Source: Paenibacillus pectinilyticus (lineage in GTDB: Bacteria; Bacillota; Bacilli; Paenibacillales; NBRC-103111). From it: a DNA stretch of 64,000 nucleotides. Positions 54,382 through 63,637 of this stretch are shown here, piece after piece; positions within the stretch are counted from its first letter, which is position 1, and each line of letters opens with the position of its first letter. The notes under the pieces were generated by a model. It saw nothing but the letters and a program-made list of their open reading frames with translations. It was not told the origin of the DNA and did no database searches. The stretch lies in the NCBI RefSeq assembly GCF_001700435.1, contig NZ_LYPC01000016.1:1-64000 (forward strand), written 5' to 3'. The translations under genes and the position numbers were made by a program.

Positions 54382-54397
54382 AACGAAACCGTTCGTT
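54382..54397. promoter_or_regulatory. candidate internal operator before the LacI gene
   Basis: AACGAA-ACCG-TTCGTT is a perfect dyad. It overlaps the end of the PQ-loop gene, about 85 nt before the LacI start, and resembles CG-centred LacI-family sites, though its sequence differs from the other two operators. Confidence 0.5.
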
Positions 54398-54665
54398 AAC
54401 GATTCCTATACTTCAGAAGCAGAACGTTTATGATGAATAGACTAAGTAAAGACAGTGTATTCGTAAAAAGGAAAGCACCGCCGTTATCATGGACAGCTAA
54501 CTGGACGGCATACACTTCCATGAGAGCCATGCCTATGAACATGAATAGAAATGTTTTCCCGTTCAGGTCCTTCGCAGACTTCGTACGCAGCAGCTGCAGG
54601 ATTTGTGGGATATTGCCTATGGCTAAGATGAATCCACCGATCACCTGCACAATATTGAAGATCAC
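54396..54665 (-). CDS. PQ-loop (SemiSWEET-like) small membrane protein
   Basis: This is 89 residues with three membrane spans, starting at a GTG that overlaps the ribokinase stop (GTGA). The PQ motif is IGNIPQILQLLRTKSAKDLNG in the first loop, as in bacterial SemiSWEET sugar transporters, which dimerise to move sugars. A sugar transporter in a nucleoside-degradation operon may move ribose; this is inference. Confidence 0.82.
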   Translation of the reverse strand: MIFNIVQVIGGFILAIGNIPQILQLLRTKSAKDLNGKTFLFMFIGMALMEVYAVQLAVHDNGGAFLFTNTLSLLSLFIINVLLLKYRNR

Positions 54666-55558
54666 CAGGCGCTCACTTCAACATCGACTTCCTGACGAAA
54701 TGGCATAGCCTCTTGTGCGCCAACCCTCGATGCCACCAAGGCACCGACAATGTTAGAGAATTTCAGCACTTCTTCGAGAGGCTTTCCTTCACAAAGCGCT
54801 ACGGCTAACGCGCCGTTGAAGGCATCGCCCGCTCCCGTTGTTTCGATCGCCTGTACCTGCATCGCTTTGACCCTAAGCTGGCTGCTCGCATCCATGTAGA
54901 AGCAACCTTGCTCACCAAGGGTAACGATGACACGCTTAACGCCTTTATCCAGCAGCTGCTGAACACCTTCTATCCGATCTGAACAACCGGTCAACGTCTG
55001 CAGCTCGGTTTCATTGGGCGTAAGAATATCGATGTGCGCATAGATCTTATCTGGAAGAGGGCTGGCTGGTGCCGGATTCAGAAGAACCCTTTTGTGATAC
55101 CGATTAGCCAGCTTAATAACGTAGTCTACCGTCTCCAGCGGAATCTCTAATTGTACAAGAATGAAATCTGCTTCTTGAATCACATGTTCATGCTGCTTCA
55201 CCCAAGATTCACTTACCTCCGCGTTAGCGCCGGGAACAATTACGATCGAATTATCGCCAGCTTCTTCGACGATAATTTGAGCCATGCCCGTCCTGCTCTC
55301 CGTCACAGCGATACCCGTTGTATCGATGCCTTCCAGGCGCAGCCGTTGTAATAACTCGCTGCCTGCCTCATCTTTTCCCACAGCACCGATCATGGCCACC
55401 TCTGCACCCAATCTTCTAGCGGCTACAGCTTGATTAGCTCCTTTACCGCCTGCGTTCATATGAAAGGAAGTTGCTTTCAACGTTTCTCCCTTCTGCGGTA
55501 GATGGGCAACCTTCAAGGAATAATCCATGTTTATACTGCCGATAACAACAATTTTCAT
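54662..55558 (-). CDS. rbsK: ribokinase-like PfkB-family kinase
   Basis: This is 298 residues. N-terminal GSINMDYSLKVAHLPQKGETLKATSFHMNAGGKGANQAVAARRLGA, PfkB signature 1, and C-terminal ETTGAGDAFNGALAVAL with the catalytic Asp, signature 2. It phosphorylates ribose to ribose-5-P. It lies 2 nt after the nucleoside hydrolase and shares its 3' end with the PQ-loop gene. Ribose from the hydrolase is its natural substrate. Confidence 0.92.
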   Translation of the reverse strand: MKIVVIGSINMDYSLKVAHLPQKGETLKATSFHMNAGGKGANQAVAARRLGAEVAMIGAVGKDEAGSELLQRLRLEGIDTTGIAVTESRTGMAQIIVEEAGDNSIVIVPGANAEVSESWVKQHEHVIQEADFILVQLEIPLETVDYVIKLANRYHKRVLLNPAPASPLPDKIYAHIDILTPNETELQTLTGCSDRIEGVQQLLDKGVKRVIVTLGEQGCFYMDASSQLRVKAMQVQAIETTGAGDAFNGALAVALCEGKPLEEVLKFSNIVGALVASRVGAQEAMPFRQEVDVEVSAW

Positions 55559-55560
55559 TG

Positions 55561-56505
55561 CTATTCATCCTCCTCCAACCTGTAAAAACTCATCATTGTC
55601 TTGATCATACCAAGATAAGTGGAATAATCAATATCACGACTAATCGCGATATGCGATACCTCCGTATCTGCCCCAAATGTAACCCGACTCGCACCAACGG
55701 AACTCTCATCTTCCGTCTCGATAACCACGTTGCAGGTCTCGGAAACTAAGATGGATGGGTCAATGACCGTCGCAACTGCAATCGAGTCGTGAATAACGAA
55801 ATCCGCTTGACCGAATTGGGCGTATAACTCGAAATTATAAGCAAACAACTCGGATATGAATGTGGAAATTCGGCTTGGTATCTCCGTGATGCTTGCTGCA
55901 TCCTCTTTGGAAATAACCGCACGCTTGCAGCCTTCCAAATCAATTAATGTCATGGGAATGCCCGACCGCATAACTACGTCCGCCGCCTCCGGATCGACAT
56001 AGAAATTGAATTCCGCCGCAGGCGTAATATTCCCTTCAGCCTCGGAGCCCCCCATGATGGTGATGTGTGCGATATGCGAAACAACATCGGGATGCTTCCG
56101 CAAGAGCAATGCGATATTAGTCAGCGGCGCCATCGCGATAACGTGCAGCTTGCCAGACTGCTCAATCGCACAATCATACAACGTCTCTACCGCATCTTTG
56201 GCCAAGAGCTTCCTGCTGCTTGGCGGAAGCACCACATGCCCAAGACCCGTTTCACCGTGGAACATATCCGATCCCTCGATGTTGTTGCGAACGAGCGGTC
56301 TTGCTGCCCCCTGTGCAACAGGGATTTCCTTACCTGATAAATCAATAATTTTGAGCGCGTTATCCGTCGTAACCGCAATCGGCATGTTCCCATTTACCGT
56401 CGTAATGGCTAATACATCAAGACGGTCAGAGGAGAGCGCCAGCAGGATGGCATGGGCATCATCGATGCCGGGGTCCGTGTCAATAATAACTGGAATTCGA
56501 TTCAT
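55561..56505 (-). CDS. inosine/uridine-preferring nucleoside hydrolase
   Basis: This is 314 residues. Calcium site DTDPGIDDAHAILLAL near the N-terminus, middle motif AEFNFYVDPEAADVV, and the canonical His-Asp in FVIHDSIAVATV. So the catalytic His absent in the 4.1-5.0 kb copy is present here. It cleaves nucleosides to base and ribose. Its ATG overlaps the stop of the second permease by one base. Confidence 0.93.
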   Translation of the reverse strand: MNRIPVIIDTDPGIDDAHAILLALSSDRLDVLAITTVNGNMPIAVTTDNALKIIDLSGKEIPVAQGAARPLVRNNIEGSDMFHGETGLGHVVLPPSSRKLLAKDAVETLYDCAIEQSGKLHVIAMAPLTNIALLLRKHPDVVSHIAHITIMGGSEAEGNITPAAEFNFYVDPEAADVVMRSGIPMTLIDLEGCKRAVISKEDAASITEIPSRISTFISELFAYNFELYAQFGQADFVIHDSIAVATVIDPSILVSETCNVVIETEDESSVGASRVTFGADTEVSHIAISRDIDYSTYLGMIKTMMSFYRLEEDE

Positions 56506-57446
56506 TACTGCTTCAGCTCCTTCGTATTTTTAGCTTTAATAGATTTATTGGTTTGTTGGATCGAATAGAGTAATAGACCGATAATCGTCGTCGCATAAGG
56601 AATCATTTGCACGAATTGGGCAGGTAGACTCATCGCTTGCAAGGAGTTCGATACAGCGTTCGCGACGCCGAATATAGCCGAAGAGAGGAATGTCCCGAGT
56701 GGCGTTCCTCTGCCCATCGCTTCTGCTGCAAGACCAATAAATCCCCGTCCAGCAATCATATCCCTTGAAAACCAGGACACGTATCCCATCGACATGAAGG
56801 CTCCGCCAAGACTAGCGAATAAACCGCTCAACATGAGAGACATATATTTGATTTTACGCACATTCACCCCGACAGAGGCCGCCGCGCCAGGATTTTCACC
56901 AACCGCTCTTATTTTCAGACCGATAGGCATCTTGTAGATGAGAAGATAGACGATAACGACCGATATCAGAGATAGATAAGTGAGTATATTATGGTTCGAA
57001 ATGATTGGACCGATGATAGGAATATCTTGAATAAGCGGCAGTTTTATATTCGGCACGACAAGGCTTTTCAATGAGCCAGACATCCCCTTGTCATTCGTCA
57101 GGATATAGAGTAAGAACACCGTACCGCCACTTGCCAGCATATTTAGGGCTATGCCCGTTAGGAAAATATCTGTTTTGAGATCTAACGCACAATATGCTAA
57201 CAACAGTGACATCAGAATCCCCGTTGCCATAGCACCCAACACACCGAGAAAAGCACTATGCGTATAGGCACTAACAATGACACCCGATAACGCGGAGAAG
57301 AGCATCGTTCCTTCTAGGCTGATGTTCATCACGCCGCCCTTACTGGCAATTAAAGCGGCCAGTGCAGCGAATAAAATAGGCGTCGTCACTCGAAATACCG
57401 CATAACCGAATTCAACGTTAAAAATCAAATGAAAGAAAGTTAGCAC
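56505..57446 (-). CDS. nucleoside ABC transporter permease (second)
   Basis: About 313 residues with 8-10 membrane spans. It is BPD_transp_2 family: FRVTTPILFAALAALIASKGGVMNISLEGTMLFSAL and GFIGLAAEAMGRGTPLGTFLSSAIFG. The start is GTG 57446 with GGGGG 7 nt before it, overlapping the previous gene by 7 nt. It is an inner-membrane half-channel with the other permease. Confidence 0.9.
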   Translation of the reverse strand: MLTFFHLIFNVEFGYAVFRVTTPILFAALAALIASKGGVMNISLEGTMLFSALSGVIVSAYTHSAFLGVLGAMATGILMSLLLAYCALDLKTDIFLTGIALNMLASGGTVFLLYILTNDKGMSGSLKSLVVPNIKLPLIQDIPIIGPIISNHNILTYLSLISVVIVYLLIYKMPIGLKIRAVGENPGAAASVGVNVRKIKYMSLMLSGLFASLGGAFMSMGYVSWFSRDMIAGRGFIGLAAEAMGRGTPLGTFLSSAIFGVANAVSNSLQAMSLPAQFVQMIPYATTIIGLLLYSIQQTNKSIKAKNTKELKQ

Positions 57447-58519
57447 GCGATCGCCCCCTGCTCTTCCGCATGCTTCGATTTGCGAGCAATCATGCGTTGC
57501 CGCCATTTGGCCATAAAGCCGCTAGCGGAGATCAAGATAATCATGATCGCTTGAATAATGAGGACAACCTCACTCGGCACGTCACTATTTCTTGCCATGA
57601 TATCAGCGCCCGTTCGAAGAAACGCAAGGAATAGGGCTGCAACAGGGACGAAGGCAGGATTTAATCGGGCTAACGTCGCGACAATAATACCATCGAACCC
57701 ATAACCGGTGAGCGTGCTCCATTCGAAGCGTTGGTGCATCCCTAATATTTGCGTAGCGCCCCCAATTCCGGCTAAAAATCCACCAGCAACCTGGGAGATG
57801 ACAATCGCTGCCGCAACGTTGATGCCGGAGTATGCGACGAATTTAGCGTTAAACCCGGTCATTCGGATTGCGTATCCCCACTTCGTTTTGTACATGAAAA
57901 GATAAGTTAAAATAACCGCGATTATGGCAATGAATAGACCGACATGAATACGTGTTCCGTCCACGATTTTGGGCAGCTGAGCAGAATCCGGGATTAGGAA
58001 AGACGATAGCTGTCCTTTCTTCGGATCCCGAAGGAAATTTATCAGCATATACAAACCCGCATAGAGTAAAACATAGTTGAACATCAAAGAGTTCACGAAC
58101 TCGTTCGCGCCCCATTTGGCTTTGCAATATCCGATGAAGTAACCACTGACAGCACCCGCAATTCCTCCCATGAGAATAGCGACGATCGGATGAATGCCCA
58201 TCGGCAAGGTAATCTTCAAAGCGACGACCGTCGCCATGATGCCTCCGAAGAAAAAAGCGCCCTCTCCAATCATATTGAACTGCCTAGCCTGGAACATGAT
58301 ACAAGCAGCGATGCCTGTGAAGATGAAAGGGATGGATAATTCAATCACATTCCCCATATTTCTGACGGATAAAAATGGTCCCACCATAAATTGATAGAGC
58401 GCTTTGGAAGGCTCTTTGCTCACAATGAGTATAAAAACGAATGCCAACAGCAAGGCGATGGCGACCGTCACGACAGTTCTGACTATCTCAAACAGAACCT
58501 TACTGCGTTCGGATTCCAT
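57440..58519 (-). CDS. nucleoside ABC transporter permease (first)
   Basis: This is 359 residues and 8-10 membrane spans. Typical GFNAKFVAYSGINVAAAIVISQVAGGFLAGIGGA and GFDGIIVATLARLNPAFVPVAALFLAFL. Its ATG overlaps the 3' end of the ATPase gene by 20 nt. It belongs to the BMP-type purine/pyrimidine nucleoside importer class (NupP/NupQ-like). Confidence 0.9.
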   Translation of the reverse strand: MESERSKVLFEIVRTVVTVAIALLLAFVFILIVSKEPSKALYQFMVGPFLSVRNMGNVIELSIPFIFTGIAACIMFQARQFNMIGEGAFFFGGIMATVVALKITLPMGIHPIVAILMGGIAGAVSGYFIGYCKAKWGANEFVNSLMFNYVLLYAGLYMLINFLRDPKKGQLSSFLIPDSAQLPKIVDGTRIHVGLFIAIIAVILTYLFMYKTKWGYAIRMTGFNAKFVAYSGINVAAAIVISQVAGGFLAGIGGATQILGMHQRFEWSTLTGYGFDGIIVATLARLNPAFVPVAALFLAFLRTGADIMARNSDVPSEVVLIIQAIMIILISASGFMAKWRQRMIARKSKHAEEQGAIAC

Positions 58520-60068
58520 AAACCTGTTCCTCCTGCTCTCCGATATTCTCTGATGTCCGGTTTAAACCCAACATGCATAAGCCCAATTCTTTCTCAGTCA
58601 CTTGTCTGCCTTCTCCGAACTCCGCAACAACTTCGCCTCCATACATGACCAATAGACGATCACTAAGCTCCATGACTTCATTCAAATCGGCCGATATAAG
58701 CAGAATCGCATTGCCTTCGTCTCGCAGTTCAATCAGTTTTTTATGAATAAACTCAGCTGCCCCGATATCGATCCCCCGTGTTGGTTGGTCCGCAATGAGG
58801 AGCTTTGGCGAGAGGGCCAGCTCCCTTGCCACGACAACCTTCTGAATGTTGCCGCCAGAGAGCATTTGCACGATTTGTTCGGAGCTTTCACATTTTACAC
58901 GATAATTCTCAACGGACTTCTCGGCCATTTCTTTAATTCGCTTCTTATTAAGGAAAAAGCTGCCCCATCGTTTATCAAACACCCGATTCGAAATCAGATT
59001 GTCTTGTATATTAGCCTCACGAGCTACGCCAAAGGTCATACGATCCTCGGGAATATGTGCCATTCCAAGCTCGCGTATCTGTCTAATACTCAGCGACTTC
59101 GTGTTCTGGCCTTGCAGCAACACTTCACCGCTGTTCCACCCGCTCAATCCCGCAATCATATCGACTAATTCTCGCTGTCCATTGCCCTCCACACCTGCAA
59201 TCCCAACGATTTCGCCTTCACGCACCTCAAAGCTTACACCCTTCACCATCTGCTTACCAATCGCATTCATGTAGCCCGCTTTGTCAATCTTCAGTACCGT
59301 TGCACCAGGCGTATTCTTCTGTTTATCATATTTAATCACGACATCTCGACCGACCATTAGCCTGGAAATATCCTCTTCACTCACCGCATCGACCTCATAC
59401 ACCCCGACACTTCGACCTGCCCGCATAATCGTGATCCGATTACAGATATCTTTAATTTCTTTCAGCTTATGTGAGATAAAAATAATCGTATGGCCGTTCT
59501 CCTTTAATAGGAGAAGCTGCTTGAATAATTCCTCTGTTTCTTGCGGTGTTAGAACAGCGGTAGGCTCATCCAGAATAAGAATTTTGGCTCCGCGCAGTAA
59601 TGCTTTGAGAATCTCGATGCGCTGCTTCATCCCGACTGGCAAATCAGCTACCTTCGCTTGCGGATCCACATGCAAATTGTACTTCTCTGCAATCTCGCGA
59701 GTCATTCGCATTGCGGCTTGTACATCGACGAAACCACGCTTCGTTGGCTCAATGCCAAGAATCATATTCTCTGTCACCGTCAGCGAAGGAACCAGCATGA
59801 AATGCTGATGAACCATGCCGATTCCCAGCTTAATCGCTGCATCTGGTGACTTGATCTCAACTTGCGAACCATTCAGCCAAATACTACCCTCATCCGGCTT
59901 CTCGATCCCGAAAATCATCTTCATTAACGTACTTTTGCCTGCACCGTTTTCTCCCATTAACGCATGAATCTCTCCAACTTTTACGGAGAAAGATACGTCC
60001 TTGTTCGCTACGATGCCATTGGGATACACCTTGGTAATCCCCTCAAGCTTTAGAATATGGTCATCCAT
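58500..60068 (-). CDS. nucleoside ABC transporter ATPase, two ATPase domains
   Basis: This is 522 residues. Domain 1: Walker A GENGAGKST, Walker B ILILDEPTAVL. Domain 2: degenerate Walker A GVEGNGQREL, signature LSGGNIQKVV, Walker B LLIADQPTRG. This is the normal pattern for sugar/nucleoside (RbsA/MglA/NupO) ATPases. GAGGTG is 7 nt before the ATG at 60068; an in-frame codon at 60113 is less likely. It powers both permeases. Confidence 0.93.
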   Translation of the reverse strand: MDDHILKLEGITKVYPNGIVANKDVSFSVKVGEIHALMGENGAGKSTLMKMIFGIEKPDEGSIWLNGSQVEIKSPDAAIKLGIGMVHQHFMLVPSLTVTENMILGIEPTKRGFVDVQAAMRMTREIAEKYNLHVDPQAKVADLPVGMKQRIEILKALLRGAKILILDEPTAVLTPQETEELFKQLLLLKENGHTIIFISHKLKEIKDICNRITIMRAGRSVGVYEVDAVSEEDISRLMVGRDVVIKYDKQKNTPGATVLKIDKAGYMNAIGKQMVKGVSFEVREGEIVGIAGVEGNGQRELVDMIAGLSGWNSGEVLLQGQNTKSLSIRQIRELGMAHIPEDRMTFGVAREANIQDNLISNRVFDKRWGSFFLNKKRIKEMAEKSVENYRVKCESSEQIVQMLSGGNIQKVVVARELALSPKLLIADQPTRGIDIGAAEFIHKKLIELRDEGNAILLISADLNEVMELSDRLLVMYGGEVVAEFGEGRQVTEKELGLCMLGLNRTSENIGEQEEQVYGIRTQ

Positions 60069-60145
60069 CCGTCTACACCTCATCTGTTGAAAGAACACAA
60101 ACCTTATCCCCAACCTACCTGTCTAGCGATTCTTCTTAGGCCACG

Positions 60146-60167
60146 TTAGGGATAAAGCATGCCCTAT
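60146..60167 (-). promoter_or_regulatory. short hairpin between lipoprotein and ATPase genes
   Basis: TAGGG (60147-60151) pairs with CCCTA (60162-60166). It may act as a 3' stabiliser of the abundant binding-protein message. Weak on its own. Confidence 0.4.
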
Positions 60168-60175
60168 ACCTTCGG

Positions 60176-61294
60176 TTATGGTCTTACGCTGGCTTTGATC
60201 TTATCAATCTCATCCGTACTCATACCAAGTCCTGTATCTACCTTAATCTCGCCTGATTCGATCTTTTTCTGAATAGCAGCAAGCTCATTGCGAATACCCT
60301 CCGGCACATTCTTCTTAAAGAATTCATTTAAAGCCATTCCCACAGAGCCTTCCTTCAAGCCGTAGGATTGCGCCGCCCCCCATTTAATATGGTCCATGTC
60401 TTTCACAGCAAGAAGTAACGAATTATCAATTTGTTTTAAAATAGAGGTCAGAATAAGTTCAGATTTCTCCGGATCTGTGCTTTTAAAAATCTCAGCTTGA
60501 TCCGTATCCGTTCCAATCACGTATTTCTTCTTCGCCTTTGCACCTTCCAAAACGCCTAAGCCGGCTTGTGAGGCCACATTATAAATCACATCTGCCTTCT
60601 CGTTATACTGCGCGAGTGCCATTTCTTTCCCTTTTGCACTATCGACGAAATCACCAATATAAGAGACAGCCACCTTGATGTTCGGGTTAACATATTTGGC
60701 ACCTTGGATGTAACTCACGAGGAAATCATTAATGACAGGAATGTCCATCCCGCCTACAAAACCGATCACATTCGACTTCGTTGCGAGCGGCATGTCAGAG
60801 TTCGTCACTTTAGCAGCTAAAGCACCTGCAAGGAAGGAAGCTTCATTCTGTTTGTAGAGCAGCGAAGCTACATTGCCAAACTTACCTGACGCGTAATCCA
60901 GTTCCGAATCGAACAGAATGTACTTCTTTTTCGGGTAACGTGGAGCGACCTCCGCTAATACCTCTTCTACTTGCCAAGGCCCCGTCACGATGACATCGTA
61001 ATTTTGCTCCGAAATATCCGACATCGTTGGCTCCCATTTCGTTTGATCCATCCCCATCTCGACGACTTTTGTTTCCGCGCCAAGCATATCTTTCATCTTC
61101 GTCAAACCGTTCGCCGCAGAATCCAAAAATGACTTATCCCCTACATTTCCAGGTATGAGCAACGCAACTTTTAGTGGTTTACCCGCTTTGCTAGTTGACT
61201 CGGAAGCCGTATCTTTCTCCGTACTCCCACATCCGCTAATTAAAATGCTAGTTAATAAGGTCATTGCAGCAATAAACTTAAGTTTTTTCGCCAT
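60176..61294 (-). CDS. BMP-family nucleoside-binding lipoprotein
   Basis: This is 372 residues. A lipoprotein signal with lipobox ILISGC is followed by the BMP/PnrA fold (LKVALLIPGNVGDKSFLDSAANGL, GFVGGMDIPVINDFLVSYIQGAKYVNPNIKV, YNVASQAGLGVLEGA, GTDTDQAE). It binds nucleosides outside the membrane. AAGGGGG is 7 nt from the ATG. A CG-centred palindrome lies 20 nt upstream. Confidence 0.93.
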   Translation of the reverse strand: MAKKLKFIAAMTLLTSILISGCGSTEKDTASESTSKAGKPLKVALLIPGNVGDKSFLDSAANGLTKMKDMLGAETKVVEMGMDQTKWEPTMSDISEQNYDVIVTGPWQVEEVLAEVAPRYPKKKYILFDSELDYASGKFGNVASLLYKQNEASFLAGALAAKVTNSDMPLATKSNVIGFVGGMDIPVINDFLVSYIQGAKYVNPNIKVAVSYIGDFVDSAKGKEMALAQYNEKADVIYNVASQAGLGVLEGAKAKKKYVIGTDTDQAEIFKSTDPEKSELILTSILKQIDNSLLLAVKDMDHIKWGAAQSYGLKEGSVGMALNEFFKKNVPEGIRNELAAIQKKIESGEIKVDTGLGMSTDEIDKIKASVRP

Positions 61295-61315
61295 TCGAAT
61301 TCCCCCTTATTCTAT

Positions 61316-61327
61316 TTAATCGGTTAA
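61316..61327. promoter_or_regulatory. LacI-type operator before the lipoprotein gene
   Basis: TTAATCGGTTAA, one mismatch from the perfect TTAACCGGTTAA site at 63620-63631. Flanks TTTAAT...GTTAAGTAAA also match that site. Confidence 0.8.
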
Positions 61328-61386
61328 GTAAATGGGACAACTTATCCAAGTACTTCTTAACTACTCCTATATCCCCTACCAAATAA

Positions 61387-63549
61387 CTATGGCTTTACAG
61401 ATAGCAATCTTTGAATCACGATACTCGCTTGTGCTCTTGTCACTTCTTCGGAAGGGCGGAACATGCCGTCATCTCCGCGTTGCAGCATTCCTAATCCTAC
61501 TGCTTGCTGTACGCTAGCTTTAGCCAAAGCGTTTATCTCTTGCTCATCTGCAAACACATCTGTTGACCACATCGTCAGATCAGCCAGTCGCTTTCCTGTG
61601 ATGTACCCATACGCATTCATGGCTATGCCTGCTAATTCTTCACGTGTAATGGATTCATTTGGGGAAAACGTGACTTCATCACGACCTGTGAGTAGATCGG
61701 CCAAATATACTTGGTTAATCGCATTGGTGTACCAGGCATCTGCAGTAACATCTCTGAACGGTAATCCCTCTGCAGAGCTTGTTAGCGACAAAGCTTTCGC
61801 TAGCATAACAGAGATTTGAGCGCGAGTTATCTTCTCATCGGGAACAAATCGTCCCTCACTTGAACCTGTAACAATCTGTCGATCCGCTAAAAACTCAATT
61901 TCCTTGCGCGCCCAGTGGCCTTGCATATCGATAAACCTAGGTTGATTCAGCTCTTCGGTTACCCTCCCTTCCGTAATCCTTCCTTCAACTTGAGGAGAAA
62001 TCTCACCGATTCGCTGCATATACGCGATAAGAATATCGTAATCAACATCACCAATATTCCTCATGAGTCCTGCATCTTGTGCTTGCTTAAATACTACGTA
62101 ACCATCGCCGCCATCTGCCAAATATTTGACCGTCGCGAGTGTATAGATTGCTTCTGTCTGAATCGGTTCGTATCCCCTTGCCGTTTTTACTTCCACGCTA
62201 ACAATCCGTTTAAACGGCTGCCCCGCTGGGTCCCACACATATTTCATGCCAGCGACTTGCGGGAATTTCCCCGTCTTTTTCTCAACTTCGCTAACCCCAT
62301 TCTCCAAGGCTTGAATGACTTGTTTGCCGGTGAGCTGGAGTGTAAACAAATTATGCTCAAATGGCATGGTCGTTGTCACATCAGACAGGGTAATAGTACC
62401 TGCTGGAATGGAGGCACGAATATTGCCGCCTGAGATTAGCGCTAGCGACGCATCCGTCTTCTCTGAAGCTTTGGACAACATACTATCCGTAATCAAATTC
62501 CCCATATTGGTTTCTTTCGAACGAACGGCAAATCGCTCACCATTGAGCTCTACGGCAGACTTACCAACAATCGACTTCTTCATATCCTCCAGAGGAGCCG
62601 TTAGTTCGTCTAGCACAGCTTTAACCTTCGGGTCATCTGCTACCCGAAAATTCTCGTTATCATCCTGCTCATTTACAGGCACCAATCGACCATTCCACCT
62701 TGTTACAACACCGTTCTTGTCAAATGTAGCATCTAAACTCCCTAGAAACTCTCCATATTGACCAGTTTGAACGACAAGCGTTGGTGCCTCATCCTGATCT
62801 CGCTTCACGATGACCGGATGCTCAAGCTGCGTATGCGTATGTCCGCCAACGATGACATCAATGCCTTTCACATTCTTAGCTAGCTCTAAATCGACATAAT
62901 AGCCAAGATGGCTGAGCACGATAATCTTGTTAACACCTTGTGTTGCCAGCTTTGCAATCGTTTTTCTAGTCGTACTATACAAGTCATATAATTGCATATG
63001 ATCCTCAAGCTCAATGTCTTCGCCAGTCGTTAAACCCACTACGCCGACCTGCTCACCCTTCACATGCATGACGACGGCGGGGTGAATCTCACCACTAGCT
63101 TTCTTGCTATCTTCAATCGACTCATGAAGTAAAGGTGCTAATAAGGGCTCTTTACTAAAATCATAATTCGCATTGAGAATCGGAAACTGCGCTCCCTTCA
63201 CGAAATTGGCCAAATCCTCCACATACAGCTCATGATTTCCAATCGTCATTACATCGTAGCCAAGCAAATTCATGAACTTGAGATCAGCAAGCCCCCGATA
63301 TTGCTTAAAATAAGGCGTGCCATCAAAAACATCTCCCGCAGATAAAAGCACCGAATTCGGATGCTCCTTTCTTGCTTCGTTAATCACCGTTGATAAACGA
63401 GCAACACTCTCCAAATGTCCGTGAGTATCGTTGGTATGTAAAATGCGAAGTGTCCAATCATCCTTACTTGCCTCTTGAGCACTCGCTATAAGAGCGAATT
63501 GAGAGGCTAATGTAACTCCGCACATTATGCAAAGCAGCTTTTTCAACAT
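61387..63549 (-). CDS. SLH-anchored 5'-nucleotidase
   Basis: This is 720 residues. Signal peptide to about residue 24. Metallophosphatase domain: LRILHTNDTHGH, LLSAGDVFDGTPYF, IGNHELY, LSHLGY, VGGHTHT. The 5'-nucleotidase C-domain (about 320-480) follows with GGNIRASIPAG. Three SLH motifs (about 535-715: DMQGHWARKEIEFLADRQIVTGSSEGRFVPDEKITRAQ, ADAWYTNAINQVYLADLLTGR, and ASVQQAVGLGMLQRG). It dephosphorylates extracellular nucleotides on the cell surface; the nucleosides released are the cargo of the neighbouring importer. The start is coupled to a leader frame. Same strand as the importer, 92 nt upstream, with its own operator. Confidence 0.92.
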   Translation of the reverse strand: MLKKLLCIMCGVTLASQFALIASAQEASKDDWTLRILHTNDTHGHLESVARLSTVINEARKEHPNSVLLSAGDVFDGTPYFKQYRGLADLKFMNLLGYDVMTIGNHELYVEDLANFVKGAQFPILNANYDFSKEPLLAPLLHESIEDSKKASGEIHPAVVMHVKGEQVGVVGLTTGEDIELEDHMQLYDLYSTTRKTIAKLATQGVNKIIVLSHLGYYVDLELAKNVKGIDVIVGGHTHTQLEHPVIVKRDQDEAPTLVVQTGQYGEFLGSLDATFDKNGVVTRWNGRLVPVNEQDDNENFRVADDPKVKAVLDELTAPLEDMKKSIVGKSAVELNGERFAVRSKETNMGNLITDSMLSKASEKTDASLALISGGNIRASIPAGTITLSDVTTTMPFEHNLFTLQLTGKQVIQALENGVSEVEKKTGKFPQVAGMKYVWDPAGQPFKRIVSVEVKTARGYEPIQTEAIYTLATVKYLADGGDGYVVFKQAQDAGLMRNIGDVDYDILIAYMQRIGEISPQVEGRITEGRVTEELNQPRFIDMQGHWARKEIEFLADRQIVTGSSEGRFVPDEKITRAQISVMLAKALSLTSSAEGLPFRDVTADAWYTNAINQVYLADLLTGRDEVTFSPNESITREELAGIAMNAYGYITGKRLADLTMWSTDVFADEQEINALAKASVQQAVGLGMLQRGDDGMFRPSEEVTRAQASIVIQRLLSVKP

Positions 63550-63596
63550 GGACCAGCTACTTTCCTAATGACATGGCACTTCATGAAAATTATCAT
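63543..63596 (-). CDS. 17-codon leader reading frame overlapping the 5'-nucleotidase start
   Basis: MIIFMKCHVIRKVAGPC. It has the best ribosome site of the region (AAAGGAG, 8 nt before ATG at 63596). Its TGA at 63543-63545 lies 3-6 nt beyond the nucleotidase ATG (63549), which itself has only a weak site (AGGAAAG, 10 nt). Translation of the leader would deliver ribosomes to the nucleotidase start. Whether the peptide itself has a role is unknown. Confidence 0.6.
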   Translation of the reverse strand: MIIFMKCHVIRKVAGPC

Positions 63597-63613
63597 AAAA
63601 TATGCTCCTTTTT

Positions 63614-63637
63614 GTTTATTTAACCGGTTAAGTAAAC
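63614..63637. promoter_or_regulatory. LacI-type operator before the 5'-nucleotidase
   Basis: A 24-bp near-perfect dyad: outer arms GTTTA (63614-63618) and TAAAC (63633-63637), inner TTAACC-GGTTAA (63620-63631), with one unmatched pair between. It overlaps the -10 and probable start site. Confidence 0.88.
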
